Of a stretch of DNA of 64,000 nucleotides, positions 37,801-51,690 are shown in pieces. This DNA comes from Adiantum capillus-veneris (taxonomy: Eukaryota > Streptophyta > Polypodiopsida > Polypodiales > Pteridaceae). The notes under the pieces were generated by a model. It was not told the DNA's origin. It did not search any database and worked only from the letters and a program-made list of their open reading frames with translations. Position 1 is the stretch's first letter. Each line of letters starts with the position of its first letter. Both the position numbers and the translations under genes were made by a program. Where the stretch lies: assembly GCA_014529385.2 (NCBI GenBank), contig CM043945.1:99573463-99637462 (forward strand), in the 5' to 3' direction.

Positions 37801-38356
37801 TCAAGTAAAGTTATAGTCAGCAAACAACTCTTCTCCTGCTTCAACTTGACAAATAGTCTCAATGCATACATGGCCATATTCTTCTGACTTGATGTGTGAA
37901 GAGGTGCATTTATGCCAAGGTGGCAAATTTGGATCAAATGTATAGCGTACGTTGGGACAGACATTTGTACTGTGAGAACTATTTATATAGCCGACACGTT
38001 TCCTTCTTCTACACAACCAATAATGTATGATTGATCTTCCTCTTCTTCTATGTTTGGATCCTCTAGAAGAGAATATTTATAAGCTCTTGGAAATATTTTG
38101 CATATCTTTTTCCAGTCTTGAAATCTATACTTATGCCCTCCATAGTTTAGAATAGTCAAACCACTTTCCAGGGTAGTATGCACAAATAGCCCATAACCAG
38201 CTCCTTCAATACATGAAAGTCGCACTTCAAAATCCACACCGTTAATATGGAAAATTACATCTTTGGGAATAGGAAAAGTTGGTGTCCCAAAAGGATCTTC
38301 ATGCCAATCATAGTGTGAAATACATCTAGTTTTTATATCACTTAACTCCTTTGTGT
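37801..38356 (-). pseudogene. SET-domain exon (C-terminal part of the ParB-like gene)
   Basis: The exon opens after a TTTTTGCAG acceptor (start 38356) and reads TKELSDIKTRC, then a SET domain: FEVRLSCIEGAGYGLFV (about 38235-38185), ILNYGGHKYRFQDW, a central N-S-S-H-S segment near 37985-37965, and the C-terminal GEELFADYNF (about 37835-37806), close to the (G)EEL..DY signature of SET methyltransferases. The canonical NHS..PN motif is altered (INSSHSTNVCPNV), and no post-SET cysteines follow before TGA at 37803-37801. A single-base frameshift in GGAAACG (37997-38003) splits the domain. SET proteins methylate protein lysines; activity here is unproven. The split codon at the acceptor is compatible with the ParB-like exon upstream. 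Confidence 0.72.
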
Positions 38357-40955
38357 CTGCAAAAAGAAGAAAATATTATGCATAAAATAATGACAATATC
38401 AAAGAAAGATATCATTATTTTATAGTCCAATAGGTCCATTGTATGGAAGACTTAGAGTGCCTCTTACATGGTGCCTCCAAGGTTTCCAAAAAATAAAATC
38501 ATTGGAAAAAAAAGGCCACTGTGTCTCCAATCTATTGCCCATTTGAAGCATAGAGAGAACCAAGGTCCACCACTTGTCCAAGCTAGACATGGAGCATTGA
38601 CACAAGATCCAACACTTATCCAAGAACCCTATAGTATATGTGGTAACATGGGATGCATTGATGCAACAAAAGTAGTCTAGCCTCCTCATCCATCTCTTTT
38701 TTCTTGTAGCCTAGAGGGATTAGTTTCAAGGTCTATCACTAGTCAAAAAACTACACATAGAACATTGATACAAGGTTCCACCACATGTGAAACCTATCAT
38801 CTCTAGTAGCATGGATGGTTTGATATCAAGGTTCATCGCGTGTCCTACCTATACTCTATTGTAGCATATAGATTCTGGTTTGGTGGTACTACACTTGTCC
38901 AAACTTGGCTTGTTGTTGATATCTGGAGGTAATCAAGGGTCCTCCACTTGTCCAAGTTAGGCATATAAAACAATTGCAAGGTCCACCATGTGTACAACAT
39001 ATGATTGATTATAGCATGCATGGTCTTATTTCATGGGCAACCATCTTCTCTCCAACATGTGTCCAACCTCGGCTCCATTGAAGCATGGAGAGAAGCAAGG
39101 TCCACCACTTATCAAAGCTATTATTTTCTCCCAGTGCTTTCAAAACCCATAATACGTTGTACATGGGGGGGGGGGGGGGATTCTTGTTTCAAGGTCCACC
39201 ACTTGGCTAAGATTGGATCCATTGAAACATAAAGAGAAGCAAGCTCTACCATTTGTCCAAGCTAGGAGCCATTGAAACATGAAAACCCCATAATATGTTG
39301 TATACGGGGGGTGTTTTTCAAGGTCTACCACTTGTCTAAGCTATGGTCCATTGGAACATGGAGAGAAGCAAAGCTCCACCACTTTTCTAAGCTAGGATCC
39401 ATTGAAACATGGAGAGAAGCAAGCTCCATTGTTTGTCTAAGCTAGGCTCCATTGGAACATGGAGAAAACAAGCTCCACCACTTGCCTATTATTGCATAGA
39501 GATTCTGGTTTGAAGGTCCACCACTTGTCCAACCTTGCCTTCATGTATGGAGATAATCAAGAGTGCAATGCTTCTCTAAGCTAGGGACATAAAAGAGTTT
39601 CAAGGTCCACTACATATACGATCTATGATGGGTTGTAGCATGGGAGGTTTCATTTTAAGGTTGACCACTTCTCCAGCTCCGCTTGTCCAACCTCAGATCC
39701 ATTGAAGAATGGAGAATAAAGGTGTACCAACTCTCCAAAATAGGCAAGACAATCTCTATAAAACCCATGAATTGTTAATATATGCTATGCTGTGGAGTTT
39801 TGTTTGAAGTTCCACTCCTTATCCAAGCTACAATCCATTGAAGCATGGAACTAAGTAAGATATATCTCTAGTCCAAGATAGGATCCATTGAAACATAGAG
39901 AGAATCAAGGTCCACCACTTGTCCAAGCTATGCATGGGTAATTGATATAAGGACCACTACGTTTTCACCTATACTATGCTCTATCATGGATGGTTTCATA
40001 TCCCACCAATTTTCCAACCTATTTAGTAGGTTGTATTATGGGGGTTTGGTTTCAAGGTACTTCACTTGTCTAAGGTGGGTTCCATTGAACCATGGAGAGA
40101 AACTATGTCTACCACTTGTCCGAAATATGCTCCTTTAAAACATAAAAACAAGGTCCACCACTTGTCCAAGCTAAAGTTTCTCTCCATTGAAGCATGGAGA
40201 GAAACAAGGTCTACCACCTGTCCAAAATATGCTCCATTGAAACATAAAAGCAAGGTCCACCACTTGTCCAAGCTAATATAACAAATGGGTGTTGGTTACA
40301 AGGTGTACCACACTTGTCTAAACTAGTCTTCATGCAAGGTCTACCACATGTCCAAGCTATATGAGCTTGTTTTGAAGGTCTACCACACCTCTTGAAATTA
40401 GGATCCATGTAAGGTCCACCTTTTGTCAAGCTATGCATTTAATGAGTACTAAAACTAAGTAAATTGCAGTACTTAAATACCTTTCCAAGCTCATTAAGAT
40501 TTTGGTCTCTAAGGCCGGCCACCACCACATGTCTAATCTATGCTCTAATTGATTACTTATGCTAGTTCTCAAAGTCCAAACATAAGCTCCCTTCTAGCAA
40601 GGTTAGTTTAAATTTAGGCTCAGCACCTGTCTAAGCTAGGTTCAATTTATGAAGCATCACCATTTAACCATGCTACGATCTAATGTATCATATCAAGGGG
40701 GTATTGATAAAAGGTCCAAAACTTATTGAGTTCAAGCTCTTAAGTAATTAAGTCTTTGTGAGTATTAAATGTTATAGTTTTAGTCTACAGATCCACCATT
40801 CAAAAACTCAAGTAATTTACTATTTACATTCAAACCTTGAATGCTTGAGATACAAAATACAAACTCAATCAATACTATATAAAGCAAAATCTAACATTAA
40901 GAGTATCAAATCAGTAACAAGAAACACTAACATGCACAAGAAACTCAAAACATAC
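38357..40955 (-). repeat. motif-filled presumed intron of the ParB-SET gene
   Basis: 2.6 kb of forward motif copies with no ORF of interest, including a 15-G run at 39165-39179 inside a monomer-like TACATGGGG block. It is flanked by a GTATGT donor (40955) and a TTTTTGCAG acceptor (38357) of matching phase, so it is probably an intron. Confidence 0.6.
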
Positions 40956-43605
40956 GTGTCTCCATTTCCAAAAAGTCCTCCATTGACAGAGGATGGTGTT
41001 GTTGTTGTTCTTCTTCTCTTTGTGGAGAGCACTCCTCTGTAACAGGCACAATGTCGCCTGATTGCGAAGTGGATTGTTGAAGTCCAGCCCATTTTTCTAT
41101 ATCTTCATGAGACTTAACAAAGTCTAGCAGCATGGTCTCCACGCTTTTTGCCTCCTCCACACTATCAATTAAGCAGATAACTTCTTTTTTCTGTTGTATT
41201 CCTTCTTGTGCAACCAAGGAGCCATCACCAAAAACATCAACAAGCTTGCGGTCTTCAAAACAATATGTACGAATGTAGTGCTTGACCAAAGCTCTTTTTT
41301 TGGCCTCCAAATATTGCAAATCTGACATATCGTTATCTGCTACTTGAAGAAGAGAACAATCAATTGGCATGGGATGTTCCTCTGATCTTCTTCTCAGGTC
41401 TTCAAATGCATTGCCTTGTCCCAAGAAGGCAATAACTGTTAGGAATTGAATTGCTCCTTTGCAAGGAGCTGATGGAAAGTGATGCAATGCACCACAACAA
41501 TGGTAGCTCAGATTATCTCCCATGGCGTCAAAGCACATTGCAATTTTGTGAAGTTAGTGAAATCCACAAATGCAAGAAAGACAAATCCAGGATCTGTTGA
41601 CCCTCCAGCAATAGCCAAGATCCCATCCAAAGCATTGTTAAATGTCTCCTCACTCCACTTCAAATTGCCTCCAACGTTTTTTGTCATATCTAAAACACAT
41701 AAGCCAATAGGCACTTTATTATTGAAGTGGCGCATCAAGTAGAGATTGCCTTCCATTTGTAGGCTCACCACATAGATTGACCATGGCAAATCTCTAGGCT
41801 CATTTTCTCCTTTTGAAGGTGAATTGCCCATTGCATGTATTTTATTGCTCCATCTGGAAAAGCCATTTTCTTTGTTCCACGCGTCAAACTAGATCTGATC
41901 CATTCCTCGCATAGCATTAAAATTGTTTTATAAACAACATCATTGATGTTATACATTTTGACCACCTCCTCCCAGTCTTTACATGGTGAAGACTCATTCA
42001 AATTGTTGAAGCCTTCAAGAAGTGCATCTTGAATCAATTTGTCTTGCTTCAACTGCTTGATTCGATCATACATGTCAGTTGCATCACCATCCTTTGCACT
42101 CTTTGACAGTAAAATCTTCTCATCTCTAATCTCTTCTTGAATAGTCTTTACCTCTGATTCCTCAAGGCCACAAAGTATCTAAATACAGTTGTTGGGGGTT
42201 TCTTATTCTCCTCTTCTAGATTTTCAATGATTTCTATCCAGCAATCATAAACTAAATCAGAGTACGTGACCATGTGTGCCTGTTTAGCAATCCAACTTGC
42301 TGCTGCACTCATTCTTGCCAATCGAAGAAAAGCCTAAAAAGAAATAGAGAAATAATTAAACTATTGAGCAAGATTTGTTAATTAAACACTATCAAAAAGA
42401 CAAAGAAAATAACTTACATCCCATCCGGCACGAGATGCATGTCCCTCTGCAATTCCACTTGCTGCCTTTGGTGGTCGTCCTGAGAAGATCCATTGACTCC
42501 GTAAATGTCTCAATATTTGGCTGTAAGGTTGCTTGACATACAATGCCTGAGCCTCCTCATTTGCAATGGCAGATATAGCAGTTGCAACAAATGGAGGAGC
42601 ATTCACAACAATGCGAGCCTTTCTAAATTTATACACGCTAATCAGTCTTTCAAAGATCTCTTTGTTGTTTTGTTCATTGTGAAGCAAAACTTTTGCAGCA
42701 TAGATTGAATGCTGCCCATCAAGAATCCAATAATGATAATCTTTAATTTTTTGCTCCTCTACCTCTTCTACTGCCAAAGGAGTCCCCTTCTTTGATTTTG
42801 CATTTCGAACAGGCATCAAATATGCACATGCTGCAGGCTTGGTCGTACTCCGTGAAAATCCAAATAACACACTTTCAGCGTGTTTTTTATCCATAATACG
42901 TGCATTATAGTGATCAGGAGCAAGCCAACAATTTTGAATAGGGATATCAAATTCCCTATATTGGAAAGGAAAATAATTTATGTACTTATTCATTCCACCT
43001 GTATCTTTTTCTTGTCCTTTCATGGCCTCAGCTTCTAAAACATTTGGATCCACAATTCTCATCTTTGACATTGAACCCTCTGTTGATGAGGATGCCAAAG
43101 ATGCCTTGTCTACATCCAAAATGGAACTAGTTCGCTTAGCTTCTACTTTCTGCACTTTTGCTTGCTTCTTTGTGGATGGTGGTCGTGAAGCTTTCACCTT
43201 TTTTCGTTGTAGTGTGGCAATGATGGAGCTTTGAAGTTGATCTGCTGTGATATTTGGATTTGATTCTGCAAACTTCCATCCTCGAGAAAACATTGTCTCT
43301 TCTTTGTTTCTAGACATGCGCTCCAATGCATATGCTCCTGGAGATAGTTGAAATTCTAGATTCATTGGAACTAGAATGTCAATGCATTCCACCTCTGGAT
43401 GACTATCAACTACAGAGACAGATGCTTCCACAACTTGTCCAACATCTTCAAACAAGCTGTCATTCTCCTTTTTGGCAATAAATAGATGCACCTTATGAAA
43501 TTGTGCACCCTCTATACCATGTATGTCCAAATACCATTTCCTAAGATCATTGCAAGTATAGTCAACTGAGACAGCAACCCTTGCAACCTGTTTTTTTGGA
43601 GCCAT
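40956..43605 (-). pseudogene. ParB/DGQHR-like domain protein, exons 1-2 (frameshifted)
   Basis: ATG at 43605-43603 lies 5 bases after a GTTTCAG acceptor (exon start 43610), so a leader intron precedes it. Exon 1 (to 42418) gives 396 codons: a basic, Ser-rich linker (KKVKASRPPSTKKQAK) and, near residues 286-300, YHYWILDGQHSIYAAKVLL, which resembles the DGxR motif of ParB/DGQHR nucleotide-binding domains; GFSRSTTKPAACAYL precedes it. Intron 42417-42334 (84 bp) is phase 0. Exon 2 (42333-40956) encodes about 459 codons (AFLRLARMSAAASW, VVKMYNINDVVYKTIL, GNLYLMRHFNNKVPIGLCV, HPLSMEDFLEME) but needs three one-base corrections, near 42175-42190, 41825-41845 and 41530-41550. It ends at a GTATGT donor in phase 1. 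ParB-like domains bind or hydrolyse CTP and act on DNA in bacteria; the role in this protein is unknown. Confidence 0.65.
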
Positions 43606-43629
43606 CTTTCCTGAAACAAAAAAAACCAA

Positions 43630-46600
43630 ATGTTATTTTAACATATACTTTTTTGTAATGGATTAAGTTTGTGTGAATACAAGTTCCACCACTTGTTCAA
43701 GCTAGATCTAAGCAAGTATACATAGTGATCATTTAAGCTAGTAAACTAAGGGAAGGGAGAAGTAAGGTCCACCACTTGTCCAAGCTCAGCTCTAGACAAC
43801 ATGGAGAGATTCGAGGTCTACTAATTGTCTAATATAGGCTAACTATATTGAAACATAGAGAGAAGCAAAGGTCCACCACTTGTCCAATCTAGGGTCCATT
43901 GAAACATGGAGAGAAGGATGCTCCACCATTTGTCCAAAATAGGCTCCATTGAAACATGAAGAGAAGCAAGATGCACCATGTCTTTGAGATGCTAGGCTCC
44001 ATTGAAATACCTTAAACCCATGATATTTTGTATATGTGTGGGTTTAAATTCAAGGTCCACCACTTGTCCAACCTATTATCCCTAGTAGCATGAGTGGTTT
44101 GGTCTCAAGATTCACCACTTTTCCACTCTATGTCATTATATTAAGAAGATCTGGGTGTTAAGGTCCACCACTTGTCCAACCTATAAGGCTATATCTTAAA
44201 TGGTATTATTTACCACCACTTGGAATGCACATGATGGGTTTTACATAGGGGTATGGTTCCAAGGTCCACCACTTGTCCAAGCTAACTCTATTGAAACATA
44301 GAGAGAATCAAAGGTCCACCACTTGTCCAAGCTAGGCTCCATTGAAACATGGAGAGAAGGATTCTCCACCATTTGTCCAAGCCAGGTTTGATTGAAACAT
44401 GAAGAGAAGCAAGCTGCACCATGTCTCCAAAATGCTAGGCTCCATTGAAATATCTTAAACCCATGATATTTCGTACATGGGGGGTTTACATTCAAGGTCC
44501 ACCACTTGTCCAACCTATTATCACTAGTAGCATGAGTGGTTTGATGTCAAGATTCACCACTTTTCCACTCTATGTCATTATATTAAGAAGATCTGGGTGT
44601 TAAGGTCCACCACTTGTCCAACCTATAAGGCTATATCTTAAAGGGTATTCTTTCTCACCACTTGGAATGACCATGATAGGTTTTACATGGGGGTTTGGTT
44701 CCAAGTTCCACCACTTGTCCAAGCTAACTCTATTGAAACATAGAGAGAAGCAAAGGTCCACCACTTGTCTAAGCTAGGGTCCATTGAAACATGGAGAGAA
44801 GGATGCTCCACCATTTTTCCAAGATAGGCTCCATTGAAACATGAAGAGAAGCAAGCTGCACCATGTCTCCAAGATGCTAAGATCCATTGAAATACCTTAA
44901 ACCCACGATATTTTGTACATGGGGAGTTTACATTCAAGGTCCACCACTTGTCCAACCTATTATCTCTAGTAGCATGAGTGGTTTGGTCTCAAGATTCACC
45001 ACTTTTCCACTCTATGTCATTACGTTAAGAAGATCTGGGTGTTAAGGTCGACCACTTGTCCAACCTATAAGGGTATATCTTAAAGGGTATTCTTTCTCAC
45101 CACTTGAAATGTCCATGATATGTTTTACATGGGGGTTTGGCTCCAAGGTCCACCACTTGTCCAAGCTAACTCTATTGAAACATAGAGAGAAACAAAGGTC
45201 CACCACTTGTCCAAGCTAGGCTCCATTGAAACATGGAGAGAAGGATCCTCTACCATTTGTCGAAGCTAACTCTATTGAAACATGGGGGGTTTACATTCAA
45301 GGTCCACCACTTGTCCAACCTATTAACGCTAGTAGCATGAGTGGTTTGGTCTCAAGATTCACCACTTTTTCACTCTATGTCATTATATTAAGAATATTTT
45401 GGTGTTAAGGTCCACCACTTGTCCAACCTATAAGGCTATATCTTAAGGGTTGTTCTTTCTCACCACTTGGAGTGACCAGCATAGGTTTTACATGGGGGTT
45501 TTGTTTCAAGGTCCACCACTTGTCCAAGCTAACTCTATTGAAACATAGAGAGAATCAAAGGTCCACCACTTGTCCAAGCTAGGGTCCATTGAAACATGGA
45601 GAGAAGGATGCTCCACCATTTGTCCAAGATAGGATCCATTGAAACATGAAGAGAAGCAAGCTACACCATGTCTCCAAGATGCTAGGCTCCATTGAAATAC
45701 CTCAAACCCATGATATTTTGAACATGGGGGGTTTAAATTCAAGGTCCACCACTTGTCCAACCTATTATCTCTAGTAGCATGAGTGGTTTGGTCTCAAGAT
45801 TCACCATTTTTCCACTCTATGTCATTCTATTAAGAATATCTGGGTGCTAAGGTCCACCACTTGTCCAACCTATAAGGCTATATCTTAAACTTTATTCTTT
45901 CTCACCACTTGGAGTTACCAAGATAGGTTTTACATGGGAGTTTGGTTCCAAGGCCCACCACTTGTCCAAGCTAACTCTATTGAAACATAGAGAGAATCAA
46001 AGGTCCACCACTTGTCCAAGCTAGGCTCCATTGAAACATGGAGAGAAGGATGCTCCACCATTTGTCCAAGATAGGCTCCATTGAAACATGAAGGGAAGCA
46101 ATCTGCACCATGTCTCCAAGATGCTAGGCTCCATTGAAATACCTTAAACCCATGATATTTCGTACATGGGGGGTTTACATTCAAGGTCCACCACTTGTCC
46201 AACCTATTATTGTTAGTAGCATGAGTGGTTTGGTCTCAAGATTTACCACTTTTCCACTCTATGTCGTTATATTATGAAGATCTAGGTTTTAAGGTCGACC
46301 ACTTGTCCAACCTATAAGGCTAGATCTTAAAGGGTATTATTTCTCACCACTTGGAATGACCATGATATGTTTTACATGGGGGTTTGGTTTCAAGGTCCAC
46401 CACTTGTCCAAGCTAACTCTATGGAAACATAGAGAGAAGCAAAGGTCCACCACTTGTCCAAGCTAGGCTCCACTGAGACATTTAGAGAAGGATGATCCCC
46501 CATTGGTGGAAGATAGGCTTCATTGAAACATGAAAAGAAGCAAGTTGCACCATGTCTCCAAGATTCTAGGATCCATTGGAATACCTTAAACCCACGATAT

Positions 46601-47640
46601 TGTTTACATGTGGGGTTTAACGTCAAGGCCAGTCACTTTTCCAAGCTATTATCCCTAGTAGCATGAGTGGTTTGGTCTCAAGATTCACCACTTTTCCACT
46701 CTATGTCATTATATAAAGAAGATCTAGGTGTTAAGGTCGACCACTTGTCCAACCTATAAGGGTATATCTTAAAGGGTATTCTTTCTCACCACTTGAAATG
46801 TCCATGATATGTTTTACATAGGGGTTTGGTTCCAAGGTCCACCCTTATCCAAGCTAACTTTATTCTTCTCATAGAGAGAAGCAAAAGGTCCACCACTTGT
46901 CCAAGCTAGGCTCCATTGAAACATGGAGAGAAGGATGCTCCACCATTTGTCGAAGCTAACTCTATTGAAACATGGAAGGTTTACATTCAAGGTCCACCAG
47001 TTGTCCAACCTATTAACGCTAGAAGCATGAGGGGTTTGGTCTCAAGATTCACCACTTTTTCACTCTATGTCATTATATTAAGAATATTTGGGTATTAAGG
47101 TCCACCACTTGTCCAACCTATAAGACTATATCTTAATGGTTATTCTTTCTGACCACTTGGAGTGACCATGAAAGGTTTTACATGGGGGTTTGGTTCCAAG
47201 GTCCACCACTTGTCCAAGCTAACTCTATTGAAACATAGAGAGAAGCAAAGGTCCACCACTTGTCTAAGCTAGGGTCTATTGAAACATGGAGAGAAGGATG
47301 CTCCACCATTTGTCCAAGATAGACTCCATTGAAACATGAAGAGAAGCAAGCTGCACCATATCTCCAAGATGCTAGCCTCCATCGAAATACCTTAAACCCA
47401 CGTTATTTTGTACATGGGGAGTTTACATTCAAGATCAACAATTTGTCCAACCTATTATCGCTAGTAGCATGAGTGGTTTGCTCTCAAGATTCACCACTTT
47501 TCCACTCTCTGTCATTATATTAAGAATATTTGGGTGTTAAGGTCCACCACTTGTCCAACCTATAAGACTATATGTTAATGGTTATTCTTTCTCACCCCTT
47601 GAAAGACTATATCTTAATGGTTATCCCTAGCTATTATTGC
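43630..47640 (-). repeat. ~424-460-bp tandem monomers
   Basis: Consecutive monomers share the order TTACATGGGGGTTTGG, AACTCTATTGAAACATAGAG, GGAGAGAAGGATGCTCCACC, GAAATACCTTAAACCCA, GTAGCATGAGTGGTTTGG. Anchors at 44241, 44683, 45506, 45930, 46390 and 46814 give steps of 442, 823, 424, 460 and 424 bp. Some monomers are internally truncated (near 45280, 46970 and 47640). Each full monomer has an open minus-strand frame of 90 codons. Confidence 0.88.
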
Positions 47641-47780
47641 TAGTAGCCTAAGTGGTTTGGTCTCAAGATTCACCACTTTTATTAAGAATATGTGGGTGTT
47701 AAGGTCCACCATTGTCCCACCTATAAGGCTACATCTTAAAGGTTATTCTTTCTTACTACTTGGAGTGACCATGATATGTT

Positions 47781-50700
47781 TTACATGGGGGTTTGGTTCC
47801 AAGGTCCACCACTTGTCCAAGCTAACTCTATTGAAACATAGAGAGAAGCGAAGGTCCACCCCTTGTCTAAGTTAGGGTCCATTGAAACATGGAGAGAAGG
47901 ATGCTCCACCATTTGTCCAAGGTAGGCTCCATTGAAACATGAGGAGAATCAAGGTGCACCATGTCTCCAAGATGCTAGGCTCCATCGAAAAACATTAAAC
48001 CCATGATATGTCGTAGATGAGGGGTTTACATTCAAGGTCCAACACTTGTCCAAGCTATTATAGGTAGTAGCCTGAGTGGTTTGGTCTCAAGATTCACCAC
48101 TTTTCCACTCTATGTCATTATATTAAGAATATGCGCGTGTTAAGGTCCACCACTTGTCCAACCTATAAGGCTACATCTTAAAGGTTATTCTTTATTACCA
48201 CTTGGAGTGACCATGATAGGTTTTACATGGGGGTTTGGTTCCAAGGTCCACCACTTGTCCAAACTAACTCTATTGAAACATAGAGAGAAACAAAGGTCCA
48301 CCACTTGTCCAAGCTAGGGTCCATTGAAACATGGAGAGAAGGATGCTCCACCATTTGTCCAAGATAGGCTCCATTGAAACATGACGAGAAGCAAGCTACA
48401 CCATGTCTCCAAGATGCTAGGCTCCATCGAAATACATTAAACCCACGATATTTCATAGATGAGGGGTTTACATTCAAGGTCCACCACTTGTCCAAGCTAT
48501 TATTGCTAGTAGCTTGAGTGGTTTGGCCTCAAGATTCACCACTTTTATTAAGAATATGTGGGTGTTAAGGTCCACCACTTGTCCAACCTATAAGGCTACA
48601 TCTTAAAGGTTATTCTTTCTTACTACTTGGAGTGACCATGATAGGTTTTACATGAGGGTTTGGTTCCAAGGTCCACCACTTGTGCAAGCTAACTCTATTG
48701 AAACATAGAGAGAAGCAAAGTTCCACCCCTTGTCTAAGCTAGGGTCCATTGAAACATGGAGAGAAGGATGCTCCACCATTTGTCCAAGGTAGGCTCCATT
48801 GAAACATGAGGAGAAGCAAGGTGCACCATGTCTCCAAGATGCTAGGCTCCATTGAAAAACATTAAACCCACGATATGTCATACATGAGGGGTTTACATTC
48901 AAGGTCCACCACTTGTCCAAGCTATTATTGCTAGTAGCCTGAGTGGTTTGGTCTCAAGATTCACCACTTTTCCACTCTATGTCATTATATTAAGAATATG
49001 CGCGTGTTAAGGTCCACCACTTGTCCAACCTATAAGGCTACATCTTAAAGGTTATTCTTTGTTACCACTTGGAGTGACCATGATAGGTTTTACATGGGGG
49101 TTTGCTTCCAAGGTCCACCACTTGTCCAAGCTAACTCTATTGAAACATAGAGAGAAACAAAGGTCCACCACTTGTCCAAGCTAGGGTCCATTGAAACATG
49201 GAGAGAAGGATGCTCCACCATTTGTCCAAGATAGGCTCCATTGAAACATGACGAGAAGCAAGCTGCACCATGTCTCCAAGATGCTAGGCTCCATCGAAAT
49301 ACATTAAACCCAAGATATTTCGTAGATGAGGGGTTTACATTCAAGGTCCACCACTTGTCCAAGCTATTATTGCTAGTAGCGTGAGTGGTTTGGTCTCAAT
49401 ATTCACCACTTTTATTAAGAATATGTGGGTGTTAAGGTCCACCACTTGTCCAACCTATAAGGCTACATCTTAAAGGTTATTCTTTCTTACTACTTGGAGT
49501 GACCATGATAGGTTTTACATGGGGGTTTGGTTCCAAGGTCCACCACTTGTCCAAGCTAACTCTATTGAAACATAGAGAGAAGCAAAGGTCCACCGCTTAT
49601 CTAAGCTAGGGTCCATTGAAACATGGAGAGAAGGATGCTCCACCATTTGTCCAAGGTAGGCTCCATTGAAACATGAGGAGAATCAAGGTGCACAATGTCT
49701 GCAAGATGCTAGGCTCCATCCAAAAACATTAAACCCACGATATGTCTTAGATGAGGGGTTTACATTCAAGGTCCACACTTGTCCAAGCTATTATTGGTAG
49801 TAGCCTGAGTGGTTTGGTCTCAAGATTCACCAGTTTTCCACTCTATGTCATTATATTAAGAATATGCGCGTGTTAAGGTCCACTACTTGTCCAACCTATA
49901 AGGCTACATCTTAAAGGTTATTCTTTATTATCACTTGGAGTGACCATGATAGGTTTTACATGGGGGTTTGGTTCCAAGGTCCACCACTTGTCCAAGCTAA
50001 CTCTATTGAAACATAGAGAGAAACAAAGGTCCACCACTTGCCCAAGCTAGGGTCCATTGAAACATGGAGAGAAGGATGCTCCACCATTTGTCCAAGATAG
50101 GCTCCATTGAAACATGACGAGAAGCAAGCTGCACCATGTCTTCAAGATGCTAGGCTCCATCGAAATACATTAAACCCACGATATTTCGTAGATGAGGGGT
50201 TTACATTCAAGGTCCACCACTTGTCCAAGCTATTATTGCTAGTAGCCTGAGTGGTTTGGTCTCAAGATTCACCACTTTTATTAAGAATATGTGGGTGTTA
50301 AGGTCCACCACTTGTCCAACCTATAAGGCTACATCTTAAAGGTTATTCTTTCTTACTACTTGGAGTGACCATGATAGGTTTTACATGGGGGTTTGGTTCC
50401 AAGGTCCACCACTTGTCCAAGCTAACTCTATTGAAACATAGAGAGAAGCAAAGGTCCACCCCTTGTCTAAGCTAGGGTCCATTGAAACATGGAAAGAAGG
50501 ATGCTCCACCATTTGTTCAAGGTAGGCTCCATTGAAACATGAGGAGAAGCAAGGTGCACCATGTCTCCATGATGCTAGGCTCAATCGAAAAACATTAAAC
50601 CCACGATATGTCGTAGATGAGGGGTTTACATTCAAGGTCCACCACTTGTCCAAGCTATTATTGCTAGTAGCCTGAGTGGTTTGGTCTCAAGATTCACCAC

Positions 50701-51690
50701 TTTTCCACTCTATGTCATTATATTAAGAATATGCGCGTGTTAAGGTCCACCACTTGTCCAACCTATAAGGCTACACCTTAAAGGTTATTCTTTATTACCA
50801 CTTGGAGTGACCATGATAGGTTTTACATGGGGGTTTGGTTCCAAGGTCCACCACTTGTCCAAGCTAACTCTATTGAAACATAGAGAGAAACAAAGGTCCA
50901 CCACTTGTCCAAGCTAGGGTCCATTGAAACATGGAGAGAAGGATGCTCCACCATTTGTCCAAGATAGGATCCATTGAAACATGACGAGAAGCAAGCTGCA
51001 CCATGTCTCCAAGATGCTAGGCTTCATCGAAATACATTAAACCCACGATATTTCGTAGATGAGGGGTTTACATTCAAGGTCCACCACTTGTCCAAGATAT
51101 TATTGCTAGTAGCCTGAGTGGTTTGGTCTCAAGATTCACCACTTTTATTAAGAATATATGGGTGTTAAGGTCCACCACTTGTCCAACCTATAAGGCTACA
51201 TCTTAAAGGTTATTCTTTCTTACTACTTGGAGTGACCATGATAGGTTTTACATGGGGGTTTGGTTCCAAGGTCCACCACTTGTCCAAGCTAACTCTATTG
51301 AAACATAGAGAGAAGCAAAGGTCCACCCCTTGTCTAAGCTAGGGTCCATTGAAACATGGAGAGAAGGATGCTCCACCATTTGTCCAAGGTAGGCTCCATT
51401 GAAACATGAGGAGAAGCAAGGTGCACCATGTCTCCAAGATGCTAGGCTCCATTGAAAAACATTAAACCCACGATATGTCGTAGATGAGGGGTTTACATTC
51501 AAGGTCCACCACTTGTCCAAGCGATTATTGCTAGTAGCCTGATGGGTTTGGTCTCAAGATTCACCATTTTTCCACTCTATGTCATTATATTAAGAATATG
51601 CGCGTGTTAAGGTCCACCACTTGTCCAACCTATAAGGCTACATCTTAAAGGTTATTCTTTATTACCACTTGGAGTGACCATGATAGGTTT
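47781..51690 (-). repeat. 867-bp dimeric higher-order repeat, about 4.5 copies
   Basis: Two monomer types alternate. Type A (442 bp; starts 47781, 48648, 49515, 50381, 51248) carries the box CCACTCTATGTCATTATA and GGTCCACCCCTTGTCT. Type B (425 bp; starts 48223, 49090, 49957, 50824) lacks that ~17-bp box and reads GAGAGAAACAAAGG. A-to-A steps are 867, 867, 866 and 867, and B-to-B steps 867. This regularity indicates recent expansion of the A-B dimer as a unit, as in satellite DNA. Confidence 0.92.
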
